The notes under the pieces are model-generated. The model saw only the letters and a list, made by a program, of their open reading frames with translations. It did no database searches and was not told the origin of the DNA. Of a stretch of 64,000 bases of DNA, positions 55,078-63,928 are shown one piece after another. Position 1 is the stretch's first letter. Every line of letters begins with the position of its first letter. Source of the stretch: Rhabdobacter roseus (GTDB lineage Bacteria > Bacteroidota > Bacteroidia > Cytophagales > Spirosomataceae); NCBI RefSeq assembly GCF_014202275.1, contig NZ_JACHGF010000002.1, positions 434,001-498,000 on the forward strand, given 5' to 3'. The position numbers and the translations under genes are program-made.

Positions 55078-56076
55078 ATGAGTATTGTAAGCAACAATAT
55101 AAAGTACCTGCGGCGGCTCAACGGCCTCACGCAGGAGCAATTTGCCCGCAAAATCGGCATTAAGCGCTCGTTGCTGGGCGCCTACGAGGAAGCCCGCGCC
55201 AACCCCAACCTCACCAACCTGAAGAACATGGCTTTGGCTTTTGGGATTTCGGTGGATAATTTGCTAAAAAATGACCTGCGCCGCGTGCGCGAAACGCCCA
55301 ACCTGGGCTTACCGGCCAGCCCGACCAACCCGCTGCCGCCCCCGCCGCTCATGGCAGATCCGATGCCCCCGCAGCCTTTGTCGACCATCATTGATAAGTA
55401 CCAGCGAGCCCGGCCTACGATCCGGCTGGTGTCGCGGCCGGTCATGCTTAAGCCGGTAGCGTACCAGGGTACTTCGCTGTCCCCCAATCCCCCGGCTCCT
55501 ACCCGGAATGCCTACCAGCCTCCCCTTTTCAACAACCAGTACGAAGGCCAGCCAGCCAGCCGGGTAGCCACCACCTACGAAGAAAAAGCCCCCCCCCAAC
55601 AAACCATCCAGTGGGTACGTGGTAGCCAGGCCGGAGAGTACCTGGCGCAGTACCAAAGTACGTCATTCCTCAATCGCCTACCCACGTTCCAGCTTCCTAA
55701 CCTACCTTCGGGCCATTACCGGGCTTTCGAAGCGGGAAAGGATTTCTTGTTTCCGGGGGCGCTGTTAGTGGGGTCTTTTATCAAAAATTGGTACGACATT
55801 AAGGACGGCCGACAGTACGTGTTTGTGCTTCGCAACCACGGCATCGTGTACCGTAAGGCTTACAACCAGGTGAAGGTGAAGGGCCTGCTGCTGCTAAGCT
55901 CTGACATCGCTACCATCTCCAGCCTGGAAGTACCCATCGGCGAGGTACTGGAAGTGTGGGAGGTCAACGCTTTCGTGAGCCTGCAACTACCCGAACCCAC
56001 GCCTTCGCTGGACCGGATCGGCCAGCTGGTGCAGGAGATGCAACGCGAGCTGGGCCAGCCGCGCGCTGGCTACTAA
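55078..56076 (+). CDS. XRE-family helix-turn-helix protein with proline-rich linker and S24-like C-terminal domain
   Basis: 332 aa. Residues 4-65 are a Cro/C1-type helix-turn-helix (IKYLRRLNGLTQEQFARKIG, SLLGAYEEARANPNL). A disordered linker rich in Pro, Ala and Gln spans about 75-185. The C-terminal 140 residues (FEAGKDFLFPGALLVGSFI, IKDGRQYVFVLRNHGIVYRKAY) resemble the LexA/S24 beta fold, but the Ser-Met and catalytic Lys positions are not conserved, so self-cleavage is unlikely. It is probably a transcriptional regulator with an unknown signal. Similar chromosomal proteins occur in Cytophagales; no phage genes are adjacent. Confidence 0.85.
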   Translation: MSIVSNNIKYLRRLNGLTQEQFARKIGIKRSLLGAYEEARANPNLTNLKNMALAFGISVDNLLKNDLRRVRETPNLGLPASPTNPLPPPPLMADPMPPQPLSTIIDKYQRARPTIRLVSRPVMLKPVAYQGTSLSPNPPAPTRNAYQPPLFNNQYEGQPASRVATTYEEKAPPQQTIQWVRGSQAGEYLAQYQSTSFLNRLPTFQLPNLPSGHYRAFEAGKDFLFPGALLVGSFIKNWYDIKDGRQYVFVLRNHGIVYRKAYNQVKVKGLLLLSSDIATISSLEVPIGEVLEVWEVNAFVSLQLPEPTPSLDRIGQLVQEMQRELGQPRAGY

Positions 56077-56116
56077 GCAGTTACGGGAGGTACTTTATGG
56101 AAAATACCGCCGTGAA

Positions 56117-56950
56117 TTATGGCTGAGCCAAGCTACTAAACAACGCTTCGATCTTGGGAAGTACCTGGGTTTTGCGGCCCGGCTCCACCACGGATTGCCC
56201 CAGCATGTACCACAGGCCGTCGCCGGTGGTGAGGTAAGTACCGGGCCGGTGCGGTCGTTTTTCGGTGGCCTGGTCGGCCAGAAAGTCGGCCTCAAAAACG
56301 GTTTTCAGTACTTCCTGAAGCTCCGCCCAGGCTAGCTGTTTTGGCGGCTGGGTACCTACCTGCAGCCGAAAGGCCCGCTCCGCAAACGAAGCGTGCAGCG
56401 CCACCTCTACTTCCTCGTTTTGGATGCGCAGGTACTTCATTTCAAAGGGCAGCTCCCGGCCCGAAGCCTCAAACATAGCCTGGATAAATTCCTGTAAGAA
56501 GTACGCCCACACGTCGATGTTGGCCGGGTAGCGCACGGTTATTTTTTCCTCCGCCATCGTCGAAATCTCCACGAAAGCCTGGAGTTCGTCCTCGTCGGTC
56601 TCTTCCGAAAATTGACTGGACTTCACCAGCTTAGCCAACTCGGTGGCCCATACGGCGGGCAAAGTACCCTTCCAGACAAAATCATCGTTGAGCGTAAAGC
56701 CTTCGTCCAGAATTTCCTCCTCGTCCAGCTCTTCGCGGCCCAGGTACGTGAGCGTGTACTCAACGGACAGCCCGGCATTTGCTTTAGGGACAACTTGTAA
56801 GGTATAAAAATGCGCGTGTGGCGCGGGTACCACGGGGGCGGTTTGGTACTTTATGGTAATTTCGTCGTAGGGAAATGTCATGGATACGGGGCCAAAAGGC
56901 GATGGATGCCCCGCAAAGGTAACGTAAATGCCCTTAATTCGGAACGCCAC
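56117..56950 (-). CDS. Hypothetical acidic protein in the menE operon
   Basis: 277 aa, not recognised. It is acidic, with no signal peptide or membrane helix. The N-terminal part looks beta-rich (FRIKGIYVTFAGHPS, ITIKYQTAPVVPAPHAHFYT), the middle contains EELDEEEILDEGFTLNDDF and VRYPANIDVWAYFLQEFIQ, and the C-terminus is mixed. The gene starts 10 bases after the stop of the CPBP gene and ends the minus-strand operon menE-CPBP-this gene. Start 56950 is assumed; MTFPYDEI inside is an alternative. No function is proposed. Confidence 0.8.
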   Translation of the reverse strand: MAFRIKGIYVTFAGHPSPFGPVSMTFPYDEITIKYQTAPVVPAPHAHFYTLQVVPKANAGLSVEYTLTYLGREELDEEEILDEGFTLNDDFVWKGTLPAVWATELAKLVKSSQFSEETDEDELQAFVEISTMAEEKITVRYPANIDVWAYFLQEFIQAMFEASGRELPFEMKYLRIQNEEVEVALHASFAERAFRLQVGTQPPKQLAWAELQEVLKTVFEADFLADQATEKRPHRPGTYLTTGDGLWYMLGQSVVEPGRKTQVLPKIEALFSSLAQP

Positions 56951-56960
56951 GGCGGTACCT

Positions 56961-57737
56961 TTACGGGCTGCGCCGCAGGGAGGCCCGGCGCGCTAGTACT
57001 TCGTTCGTGATCATCCAGAGAATGGTGACGAAAAGAAACGTGTACAGGTAGTAGGTGCTCAGAAAAGGAGAGCGGACCAAGTACAGCGGATTGTTGGAAA
57101 AAGCGTGCACCAGCGTGACGAAGTAAATATTGCGAGTGGCCATGTACACAAACAAAAAAGCCAGCCCGTACAGAAAAGGCCCGCGCAGTGCCTGAGTGAG
57201 GGAAGAAAGCTCCGTGTGGTCGCGAAAAAGGTAGGCCGAGACGTGCGCAATACTAAATAGAAACGTCACCGCTACCCCCAAAAGCAGGATTTGCTGCGTC
57301 GAAAACCCGCGGATTTGCCCGTAACGCACGGGTACGTGCCGGTACACAAATTCTTCCAGCAGCGCATTAGGTACCGAATTGAAGAGAAAAATAAGCCCGA
57401 ACTTCAGGACGCGGTCCGCCGTAGGGTACTTGAGGCTAGTGCCGGTACCCAACGTAGTGCACGCCTGGGTGAGCCCCCACACCACCAGCCCCACACCCAG
57501 CGCCACCAGCAGCTTAGAGCCCGTAAAGGTACTGGCCAGCCGCAGCTGTGGGCGGTACGGCTGAATGAGCCGCGCAATCAGCAGCGTTTGGAGCACCAAA
57601 ATAAGTACCCCCAGCAGCAGCGCCTGCCGCCAATCCTGCCAGAGGTGCTGCCCCCAGCTGGTCAAAAAGATCAGATTGACAGCGTTGGCAAACAGCCCGT
57701 TGATGATCAAAATTCGCAACAGATCTTTTAATGTCAT
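56961..57737 (-). CDS. CPBP-family intramembrane metalloprotease
   Basis: 258 aa with about seven hydrophobic helices. The three conserved motifs of the CAAX protease/bacteriocin-processing (ABI) family are present: EExxxR in NALLEEFVYRHVPV (about 128-141), FxxxH in FLFSIAHVSAYLF (about 164-176) and HxxxN in LVHAFSNNPLYL (about 213-224). The metal-binding Glu and His residues are intact, so it is likely active. The substrate is unknown. It lies 52 bases after menE in the same operon. Confidence 0.9.
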   Translation of the reverse strand: MTLKDLLRILIINGLFANAVNLIFLTSWGQHLWQDWRQALLLGVLILVLQTLLIARLIQPYRPQLRLASTFTGSKLLVALGVGLVVWGLTQACTTLGTGTSLKYPTADRVLKFGLIFLFNSVPNALLEEFVYRHVPVRYGQIRGFSTQQILLLGVAVTFLFSIAHVSAYLFRDHTELSSLTQALRGPFLYGLAFLFVYMATRNIYFVTLVHAFSNNPLYLVRSPFLSTYYLYTFLFVTILWMITNEVLARRASLRRSP

Positions 57738-57789
57738 GGGTACTTACGGGGTACTTTTCATATACTGTGAGCCAAACGCGGGCTGGTAC

Positions 57790-58866
57790 TTATTCTTTTC
57801 TGCTTGCCCAGAACGCCGCGGCTGTTTTGGGTTTATCCACTTTACCGGTTGGGGTTCTGATCAGTTCCGGCACGCTATACATTTTTTTGGGTACTTCGTA
57901 AGCCGAAAGTACCTCCCGCAGCCGGGAAAGTACCTCGGCTTCGGGAAAAGGTACCTGGAGGTATTCTACAAAAAGTACCAGCTTTTGCCCCAGTACTTCA
58001 TCGGGCTCGTGCCAACAAAAAAACGCCTCGGCCCTGCCCAGCTCATAAAGTACCTTTTCTACGCCCCGATCTACCTTTTCGAGCTGAATTTTAACGCCGC
58101 CGGAGTTGATAATGTTGTCGGCCCGGCCCAGCCAGCGGAAGGTACCTTCCGGGCCAAGCGCCACGCGGTCGTTGGTTTGTACCACTTCGCCGCGCGTTAC
58201 CGCGCCTGCCACGTACAGGCAGCCTCGCGCGTCGGTACCGTACGTAAGGCCTTCCAGCAGGCGGTACGCCTCGCTGGCCGTGGGGCCGTTCAGAGCCCGC
58301 AACGCCACGTGCGACACCGTTTCGGTCATGCCGTAGCTCTGGTACACAGGTACATTTAGCCGTTTTATTTCTTCTGCCAATGACGCGGAAACGGGCGCGC
58401 CGCCCAGTAGTATTTTCCCCAACCGCCCGACGGCCTCTTGGGTACTTGGGTTAGCCAGGATGGCGCCGAGCTGCAGGGGGACCAAGGGTGTAAAGTCAAA
58501 CGACATTTCCCCGGGCAGATCCAGTAAGGGATTGGCTACGGGCTCCCGTAGGGTCAGCTCCCAGTCCAGCACCAGCGCCCGCACCAGCATCATGAGGCCA
58601 CCAATGTACCCTACGTGCAGGCTGGCCAGCGCCTGGGTACCTGGCCCCAGGTGCAGGGCCGCTCCCGTCTGACGAGCGCTGCTCTCGAGCTGGACGCGGC
58701 TCAGCCGGATGGCCTTGGGCGTACCCGTGGAGCCGGAGGTATGCACCACAAACTCATCCTGCCCCGCCAGCCAGCTTTGGGCAAAGGCGTAGGCTCTTTG
58801 AAAGTAGGGGTGCTCGGGCGGCGGGTACCCGGCGGCCAGCTGCGCGCGGCTTGTACTCCAGATCAT
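57790..58866 (-). CDS. menE: AMP-binding acyl-CoA ligase, probable o-succinylbenzoate--CoA ligase
   Basis: 358 aa ANL-superfamily enzyme. VVHTSGSTGTPKAIRLS (about 40-56) is the P-loop, YQSYGMTETVSHVA (about 177-190) the adenylate site, and FRWLGRADNIINSGGVKIQLEKV (about 247-269) the hinge and A8 motif. The short length, with a truncated N-terminal half, matches Bacteroidota MenE of menaquinone synthesis, but no other men gene is in view, so the assignment is tentative. The frame begins at a GTG (58872); the ATG at 58866 (MIWSTSRAQ) is preferred. First gene of a three-gene operon. Confidence 0.82.
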   Translation of the reverse strand: MIWSTSRAQLAAGYPPPEHPYFQRAYAFAQSWLAGQDEFVVHTSGSTGTPKAIRLSRVQLESSARQTGAALHLGPGTQALASLHVGYIGGLMMLVRALVLDWELTLREPVANPLLDLPGEMSFDFTPLVPLQLGAILANPSTQEAVGRLGKILLGGAPVSASLAEEIKRLNVPVYQSYGMTETVSHVALRALNGPTASEAYRLLEGLTYGTDARGCLYVAGAVTRGEVVQTNDRVALGPEGTFRWLGRADNIINSGGVKIQLEKVDRGVEKVLYELGRAEAFFCWHEPDEVLGQKLVLFVEYLQVPFPEAEVLSRLREVLSAYEVPKKMYSVPELIRTPTGKVDKPKTAAAFWASRKE

Positions 58867-59174
58867 CCCCACGCGTTCAGGATATTGATGAATAATTCAA
58901 TCGCCGCTTGTTTCATTTTTTAATTTTAACTCTTTGTATACCAATAAAAACAAATTGAAGCCCCCTGTACTCAATGCAAACTACCCCGGAAAGGCACCTC
59001 CCCACTCCTTTTTTTAAAGCCGTTGCTGCTGGCCCCCTTTCAAGTACCCTTTGCTAATTTACCTTCCTGCCCAATGCCCCTTGCCCGCTGCCAAGTACAC
59101 GGGCAAGATAAACAAATGTTTTTGACGGAAATCCAAACAATCCGTACTTTCGGCGGTCTATTTAGAAAAAAGAC
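58867..59174. other. Divergent gap between menE and the DUF2452 gene
   Basis: 308 bases with no gene. It holds the candidate promoter at 59121-59152 on the plus strand. Nothing else stands out apart from two AAGTAC-type motifs. Confidence 0.5.
59121..59152 (+). promoter_or_regulatory. Candidate promoter of the DUF2452 gene (TTTG-N20-TACTTTCG)
   Basis: TTTG at 59121-59124 and TACTTTCG at 59145-59152 are at the standard Bacteroidota spacing; the -7 element has one mismatch to TAnnTTTG. Confidence 0.45.
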
Positions 59175-59615
59175 ATGTTAGAGTTCGAGTCAGACGACGA
59201 AAAAATAGCCCAGAACCCCGGCCTGATGGAATACGCCCACACGGCGGGTGGCGCGGTGATCCGCCCCGAAGACCAGGGCAAGGTGAAGGGGCGAGCGGTG
59301 CTAGCAATGCGGCAGCAAACAGACATGCAGATGGCTCAGCTGTACCAGCAAATGCAGCTCCTGGCCGAGCAAGCCAAGGCCATTCGGCAACGGGTGGACG
59401 TGTCGGAGCGGATTTACTCGGCCCAGATGAGCTTCGAGCCGTTGATTGGGAATACTTACTACCTGTACGAGCGCACCGACGGCACCGACGTACTTTCGCT
59501 TATCGGGCCCGGCGAATGGGGCCGGTCCCGGCCGTTTAAGCAATTTGTGGCGACGGTGCGTCTGCTGGCCGACCACACCTGGGACGTAAGCTATACCGAC
59601 GGGTCGGCAGCGTAA
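59175..59615 (+). CDS. DUF2452 domain-containing protein
   Basis: 146 aa. It matches the DUF2452 family: NPGLMEYAHTAGGAVIRPEDQGKVKGRA (about 14-41), a helical middle (QQTDMQMAQLYQQMQLLAEQAKAIRQRV), then FEPLIGNTYYLYER and LSLIGPGEWGRSRPF (near 107-121). Cytoplasmic by lack of a signal; function unknown. It lies 84 bases upstream of the EVE-domain gene, possibly in the same transcript. Confidence 0.88.
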   Translation: MLEFESDDEKIAQNPGLMEYAHTAGGAVIRPEDQGKVKGRAVLAMRQQTDMQMAQLYQQMQLLAEQAKAIRQRVDVSERIYSAQMSFEPLIGNTYYLYERTDGTDVLSLIGPGEWGRSRPFKQFVATVRLLADHTWDVSYTDGSAA

Positions 59616-59699
59616 ATCCAAAGTACCTGGCCGGGTACCTATATCCACCATTATTTAAGGAAAGTTTGGCAAATACTACCCTCTATAAAAGTACCCTCA

Positions 59700-60110
59700 A
59701 TGAACTACTGGATTGTAAAATCAGAGCCCTTCAAATATTCCTGGGAGCATTTCGTTAGTCAAAAGCGCGCCGTCTGGGATGGAGTTCGTAACTACCAGGC
59801 CCGGAACAACCTGATGGCCATGCGTGAAAACGACCTGGTACTTTTCTACCACAGCAACGAAGGCAAAGAAGTAGTAGGGCTGGCCAAGGTAGTACGAGAG
59901 CACTACCCCGACCCTACCACCGACGACACCCGCTGGGTAGTGGTAGACCTGGAGCCCGTGGAACGCCTTCCCAAGCCCGTTGGCCTGGCCCAGCTCAAGG
60001 CCGACGAACGGCTGCGGGACATGGCCCTCATTCGTCAGTCGAGGTTATCGGTACTTCCCCTACGGCATGAAGAATTTGATTTAATTGTTGGTTTAGCTCA
60101 TGAGCACTAG
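59700..60110 (+). CDS. EVE-domain protein
   Basis: 136 aa, the PUA-like EVE fold. NYWIVKSEPFKYSWEHF (2-18), VWDGVRNYQARNNLMAMRENDLVLFYHSNEG (near 25-55) and the later RWVVVDLEPVERLPKPVGL are typical of the family that includes human thymocyte nuclear protein 1. EVE domains bind modified bases or RNA, and in bacteria are sometimes linked to modification-dependent defence; nothing in the neighbourhood indicates that here. Its last 11 bases overlap the start of the next gene. Confidence 0.93.
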   Translation: MNYWIVKSEPFKYSWEHFVSQKRAVWDGVRNYQARNNLMAMRENDLVLFYHSNEGKEVVGLAKVVREHYPDPTTDDTRWVVVDLEPVERLPKPVGLAQLKADERLRDMALIRQSRLSVLPLRHEEFDLIVGLAHEH

Positions 60111-61695
60111 CAGGTTTTTAACCCAGGCAGCATCAGCGATGCTGCTCCTCTTTTTATTTTTGCCAGGTACTTCCCCGGCTCAGGGCGTAAAGCGCATCGA
60201 GCTGCCCCTCAACGGCGATCACGATGCGTACCAAACCATTCCGCTGGGGAACAAAGGGGTACTTTTGGTCTCGCAACCGTCCAAACATACGTACAACGTT
60301 CAGAAATTTGACACGAATCTCGAACGGGAATGGTCCATCGACGGCTCCATCAAGCAGAACCTCGACTACGTAGCCTCTACCTACGACGGTCAGGCGGTTT
60401 TTTTATTATTCAGCCGCTTTCGTAGCTCCATCTACCAGATCGTGAAAGTAAACATTGGGCCGGGCTTCGTCGAAACCTTCACGATCAACACCCTGGACCG
60501 TTTCCAGATTACCGATTTTAAAACGCTGGGGTACTCGCTATTCATGGCGGGCATGGTACGCAACGAGCCGGTGCTGGTTTATACCGATTTGAATACCCTA
60601 AAAACCAAAGTACTACCCTCGGCTATTAAAGGGTCCAGCGCCATTCAGGCCATCGAGATCGATACCACACACCGGCTGGTGAACGTCAGCTTTGCGGTTA
60701 AGAAAGGCCGCCAAACCAAGATCGTGGCGCACGCCTACGACGAAACGGGCCAGCTCTACACCCAGGTGTCGGTAGATCCCGAGGATGATTACTCCCTGCT
60801 GAGTGGCCGCCTACAGGTCATGAACGATTCGGTTCGGTACGTGATAGGTACCTACGGCTACCGCAACATGCAAACGGCCCAGGCCGCGGCTTCGCAGGGA
60901 CTGTATATCAGCAAGATCGTGAGCGATCGAGTTGCTTTCACCCAGTACCACAGCTTTACCGACTTCCGGAATTTCTTTAAATTCATGAACGAGCGCCAGC
61001 AAGAAAAAATGGAGCGCCGGATCGTCAAAAAGAAGGAAGCCGGTGGTGATGTGAAGCTAAACTACCGCCTGCTGGTGCACGACATCATCCCCAAAGACAA
61101 CCAATTCATCCTGGTGTCGGAAGTCTTTTACCCCGAGTACCGCTATCAGAATCCTTCGATGATGGGCATGGGTACCTACTACGGCAATCCCTGGATGTTT
61201 GGGTCGCCGCTGGGAGGAGGACTCTACAATCCGTGGATGTGGAATCCGCTCTATGGAAACCGCGGCGCATACAGCCAGCAGGTATTTGATGGCTTTGTGT
61301 ATACCCACGCCGTGGTAGCGGGTTTTGACCAAAACGGACGACTAATCTGGGACAACAGCATCAATTTTAATAACATCAAGAACATGGAGCTGCGCGAGAA
61401 AATCAACGTGCAAAGTACCGACAACGGACGCACGCAGCTCGTGTACAGCCAGAATGGGGCTATTCTTAGCAAAATAATCCAGGGTGAATCGGTGGTAGAC
61501 ACCGACCGTAAAGTACCCCTGGAGACCAGCCTGGAAGGCGACAAAGTCCGGAAAACAACCACCGACGACGTAGACCACTGGTTCGACAACTACTACCTGG
61601 CCTGGGGCGAACAACGGATCACCAATGCCTCCGCGGGAGACGCCCAAAGCCGCGGCCGCCGCACCGTATTTTATCTCAACAAAATATCCTTTTAA
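60100..61695 (+). CDS. Secreted hypothetical protein with propeller-like repeats
   Basis: 531 aa, no named family recognised. Signal peptide (hydrophobic 12-24, then SPAQG). The body consists of repeating beta-strand pairs (NKGVLLVSQPSKHTYNVQKF, GQAVFLLFSRFRSSIYQIVKV, LGYSLFMAGMVRNEPVLVYT) that suggest a beta-propeller, by inference. Around residues 350-385 lies an odd loop rich in Gly, Met, Tyr, Asn, Pro and Trp, beginning MMGMGTYYGNPWMFG. Its start overlaps the EVE gene by 11 bases, and a methyltransferase gene follows after 5 bases, so the three are probably an operon. Confidence 0.82.
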   Translation: MSTSRFLTQAASAMLLLFLFLPGTSPAQGVKRIELPLNGDHDAYQTIPLGNKGVLLVSQPSKHTYNVQKFDTNLEREWSIDGSIKQNLDYVASTYDGQAVFLLFSRFRSSIYQIVKVNIGPGFVETFTINTLDRFQITDFKTLGYSLFMAGMVRNEPVLVYTDLNTLKTKVLPSAIKGSSAIQAIEIDTTHRLVNVSFAVKKGRQTKIVAHAYDETGQLYTQVSVDPEDDYSLLSGRLQVMNDSVRYVIGTYGYRNMQTAQAAASQGLYISKIVSDRVAFTQYHSFTDFRNFFKFMNERQQEKMERRIVKKKEAGGDVKLNYRLLVHDIIPKDNQFILVSEVFYPEYRYQNPSMMGMGTYYGNPWMFGSPLGGGLYNPWMWNPLYGNRGAYSQQVFDGFVYTHAVVAGFDQNGRLIWDNSINFNNIKNMELREKINVQSTDNGRTQLVYSQNGAILSKIIQGESVVDTDRKVPLETSLEGDKVRKTTTDDVDHWFDNYYLAWGEQRITNASAGDAQSRGRRTVFYLNKISF

Positions 61696-61700
61696 TCCTT

Positions 61701-62588
61701 GTGCTGCTCTTAACCCCTACCCTACATACCGACTACGAACTGATCGACACCGGCGGTTTCGAAAAGCTGGAGCGCTTCGGCGAATACGTACTCACTCGCC
61801 CCGAGCCGCAGGCCGTTTGGGACAAATCGTTGCCGGAGGCCGACTGGGAAAAACGCTCGCATGCCCTCTTCAAACGGGATAAAAGCTCTCCGGAAAAAGG
61901 GCAGTGGATCACCAAGCCCGGAATGCCTGACCGCTGGGTGATGCAGTACCGTACGCCCCGCCTGCACTTACGCACCCGCCTCGCGCTTTCGTCGTTCAAG
62001 CATGTAGGTATTTTTCCCGAGCAAGCTACCAACTGGGACTACATTGCCGACAAGCTGGCACTGGTGCCCGACGCCAGCCCGACGGTACTTAACCTATTTG
62101 CGTATACCGGGGCGGCTTCCCTGGCCGCCAAAGCCGCCGGAGCCGACGTTACGCACGTCGACGCGGTGAAGCAGGTGATCAGCTGGTCTAGGGATAATAT
62201 GGAGCTGAGTGGGTTGGACAACATCCGGTGGGTCGTCGAGGACGCCATGAAGTTTGTGAAGCGGGAGGTGCGGCGCGGGCGCAAGTACCACGGCCTCATC
62301 CTGGACCCGCCCGCCTACGGCCGGGGCCCCGAAGGAGAAAAGTGGCTGCTGGAAGAACAAATCAACGAAATGCTGCGGCTTTGCGCCCAGCTACTACACA
62401 AAGAGAATTACTTTTTTATCATCAATCTTTACTCACTGGGTTTTTCGGCCCTGATTTTAGAAAACCTGGTGAAAGCCCATTTTGGCCATCCGGCGCAGCA
62501 CGAACTGGGTGAGCTGTACCTGCTCGATTCGTTCGACAAAAAATTACCGCTCGGAGTTTTTTCCCGTTTTTCGGATCTGACTGTGTAA
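61701..62588 (+). CDS. Class I SAM-dependent methyltransferase, RlmI/RlmK-like
   Basis: 295 aa. Contains ERFGEYVLTRPEPQAVW (28-44), the SAM site VLNLFAYTGAASLAAKAAGADVTHVD (about 130-155) and the catalytic region LILDPPAYGRGPEGEKW near 199-215. It resembles the C-terminal domain of 23S rRNA cytosine methyltransferase RlmI and the RlmK part of RlmL but lacks the PUA domain; an RNA substrate is probable, not proven. The start codon is GTG at 61701, 5 bases after the preceding stop. No better start is seen. Confidence 0.88.
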   Translation: MLLLTPTLHTDYELIDTGGFEKLERFGEYVLTRPEPQAVWDKSLPEADWEKRSHALFKRDKSSPEKGQWITKPGMPDRWVMQYRTPRLHLRTRLALSSFKHVGIFPEQATNWDYIADKLALVPDASPTVLNLFAYTGAASLAAKAAGADVTHVDAVKQVISWSRDNMELSGLDNIRWVVEDAMKFVKREVRRGRKYHGLILDPPAYGRGPEGEKWLLEEQINEMLRLCAQLLHKENYFFIINLYSLGFSALILENLVKAHFGHPAQHELGELYLLDSFDKKLPLGVFSRFSDLTV

Positions 62589-62668
62589 AATACGTCGTAA
62601 TTCCGCAATTTTGCATTTAGCTCGAAAAAGCCCCGTCCGGTTTTTCTTTTTCGAATTCGGCGTTAGCG

Positions 62669-63886
62669 ATGAATGAATGTCCTCTGTTAGTAAAGGCCTG
62701 GGTAGTCCTGTCCCTCTGGATAGGCACCAGCTGCTTGGTATCGTGCCAAACCGATGCCCGAAACGCTACGCGTATACCTCCTCCCGCTACCAAAAAAATG
62801 AAATCCAACTGGCAGAAGGACGCTATTTTGGCGTTGTCTAATGCCATTGACCGGCGCATCGACCTGGACGCTAACTTGTACAAAAGAAGTAGGATTTACT
62901 TGGATAACGAAGAGTACAACCAGGCCTTGACGGACATTAACCAGGCGATTGGTAGCCGGGATAACGTGGGCGAATACTACCTCTTGCGGGCTAAAATTAA
63001 CCGTGAACTCAATGCCATTGACCAGGCCCTGGAAGATGTACAGCGCGCCGAAGCGCTGCAGCAGTCGAGCCCGGAGCTCTACGTACTCATGGCCGACATT
63101 TTGCAGGAAAGAAAAAGCTACCGGGAAGCCCAGCGCTACCTGAACCGTGCCGTGCAAATGGCTCCATACGAAGGCAGCGCCTACTATGTAAAAGGCATGA
63201 TGCAAAGCCGCTTGGGTGACACCCTCTCGGGTTTGGCCAGCCTGGCTCGTGCCATCAATTACAATCCACGATTGCTCCGGGCCTACCAGCAGAGTACCGT
63301 TATCTATACCCGGCTGGGTGACCTGACCAACGCAATTCGCTACAACGACCTGGCCCTTAAGCGATTCCCCAAAGATCCCGAGTTATACTTTGAAAAAGCG
63401 GAGATCTATCGTTCTGCTCACCAGCTCGACAGCGCCCTGTTTAGCTATAAGAAAGCCGTGGCGCTGGACCCGGCTCTGCCCCATGCCTACTACCACATGG
63501 CTTCCATTTATTTTAAGTGGAAAGTGTACGCTCCCGCTCTTCGCGCCTACGAGGAGGTACTTAAGCTCAATAAGGATTTTCCGCAGGCTCACTACCTGAT
63601 CGGGCTGTGCTACGAGCGGCTGGGAAACTACGATAAAGCCAAGGAATTCTACACCCTGGAAAACGAACGGGATGCCGATGAACCCCTGGCCCGGGCGGGC
63701 CTCTGGCGAATCCAACGCTACGAATCCATGCGTTATGCACCGGCCTCCGACTTGATCGAGGATGAATCCGATCCCCGCTTGGTCCCTCGGGTACTTGACA
63801 CTACCCGCATCAAGATCAACACGATTCAACCCCGTCGTACCCTCGATATGGGCACGGATACCAGTCGGACGATCCGAATTAAATAA
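62669..63886 (+). CDS. TPR-repeat lipoprotein
   Basis: 405 aa. Signal MNECPLLVKAWVVLSLWIGT leads to a lipobox LVSC with the lipid cysteine near residue 26. From about 55 to 345 there are eight or so tetratricopeptide repeats (YLDNEEYNQALTDINQAIG, YYLLRAKINRELNAIDQALE, AYYVKGMMQSRLGDTLSG, HYLIGLCYERLGNYDKAKEFY). The tail is unstructured and basic. It is likely a scaffold in the periplasm or at the outer membrane; partner unknown. It precedes thrS by 42 bases. Confidence 0.9.
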   Translation: MNECPLLVKAWVVLSLWIGTSCLVSCQTDARNATRIPPPATKKMKSNWQKDAILALSNAIDRRIDLDANLYKRSRIYLDNEEYNQALTDINQAIGSRDNVGEYYLLRAKINRELNAIDQALEDVQRAEALQQSSPELYVLMADILQERKSYREAQRYLNRAVQMAPYEGSAYYVKGMMQSRLGDTLSGLASLARAINYNPRLLRAYQQSTVIYTRLGDLTNAIRYNDLALKRFPKDPELYFEKAEIYRSAHQLDSALFSYKKAVALDPALPHAYYHMASIYFKWKVYAPALRAYEEVLKLNKDFPQAHYLIGLCYERLGNYDKAKEFYTLENERDADEPLARAGLWRIQRYESMRYAPASDLIEDESDPRLVPRVLDTTRIKINTIQPRRTLDMGTDTSRTIRIK

Positions 63887-63928
63887 GATCAGAATTACTA
63901 CAATACGAATCAAATACAGTTCCCCTGA

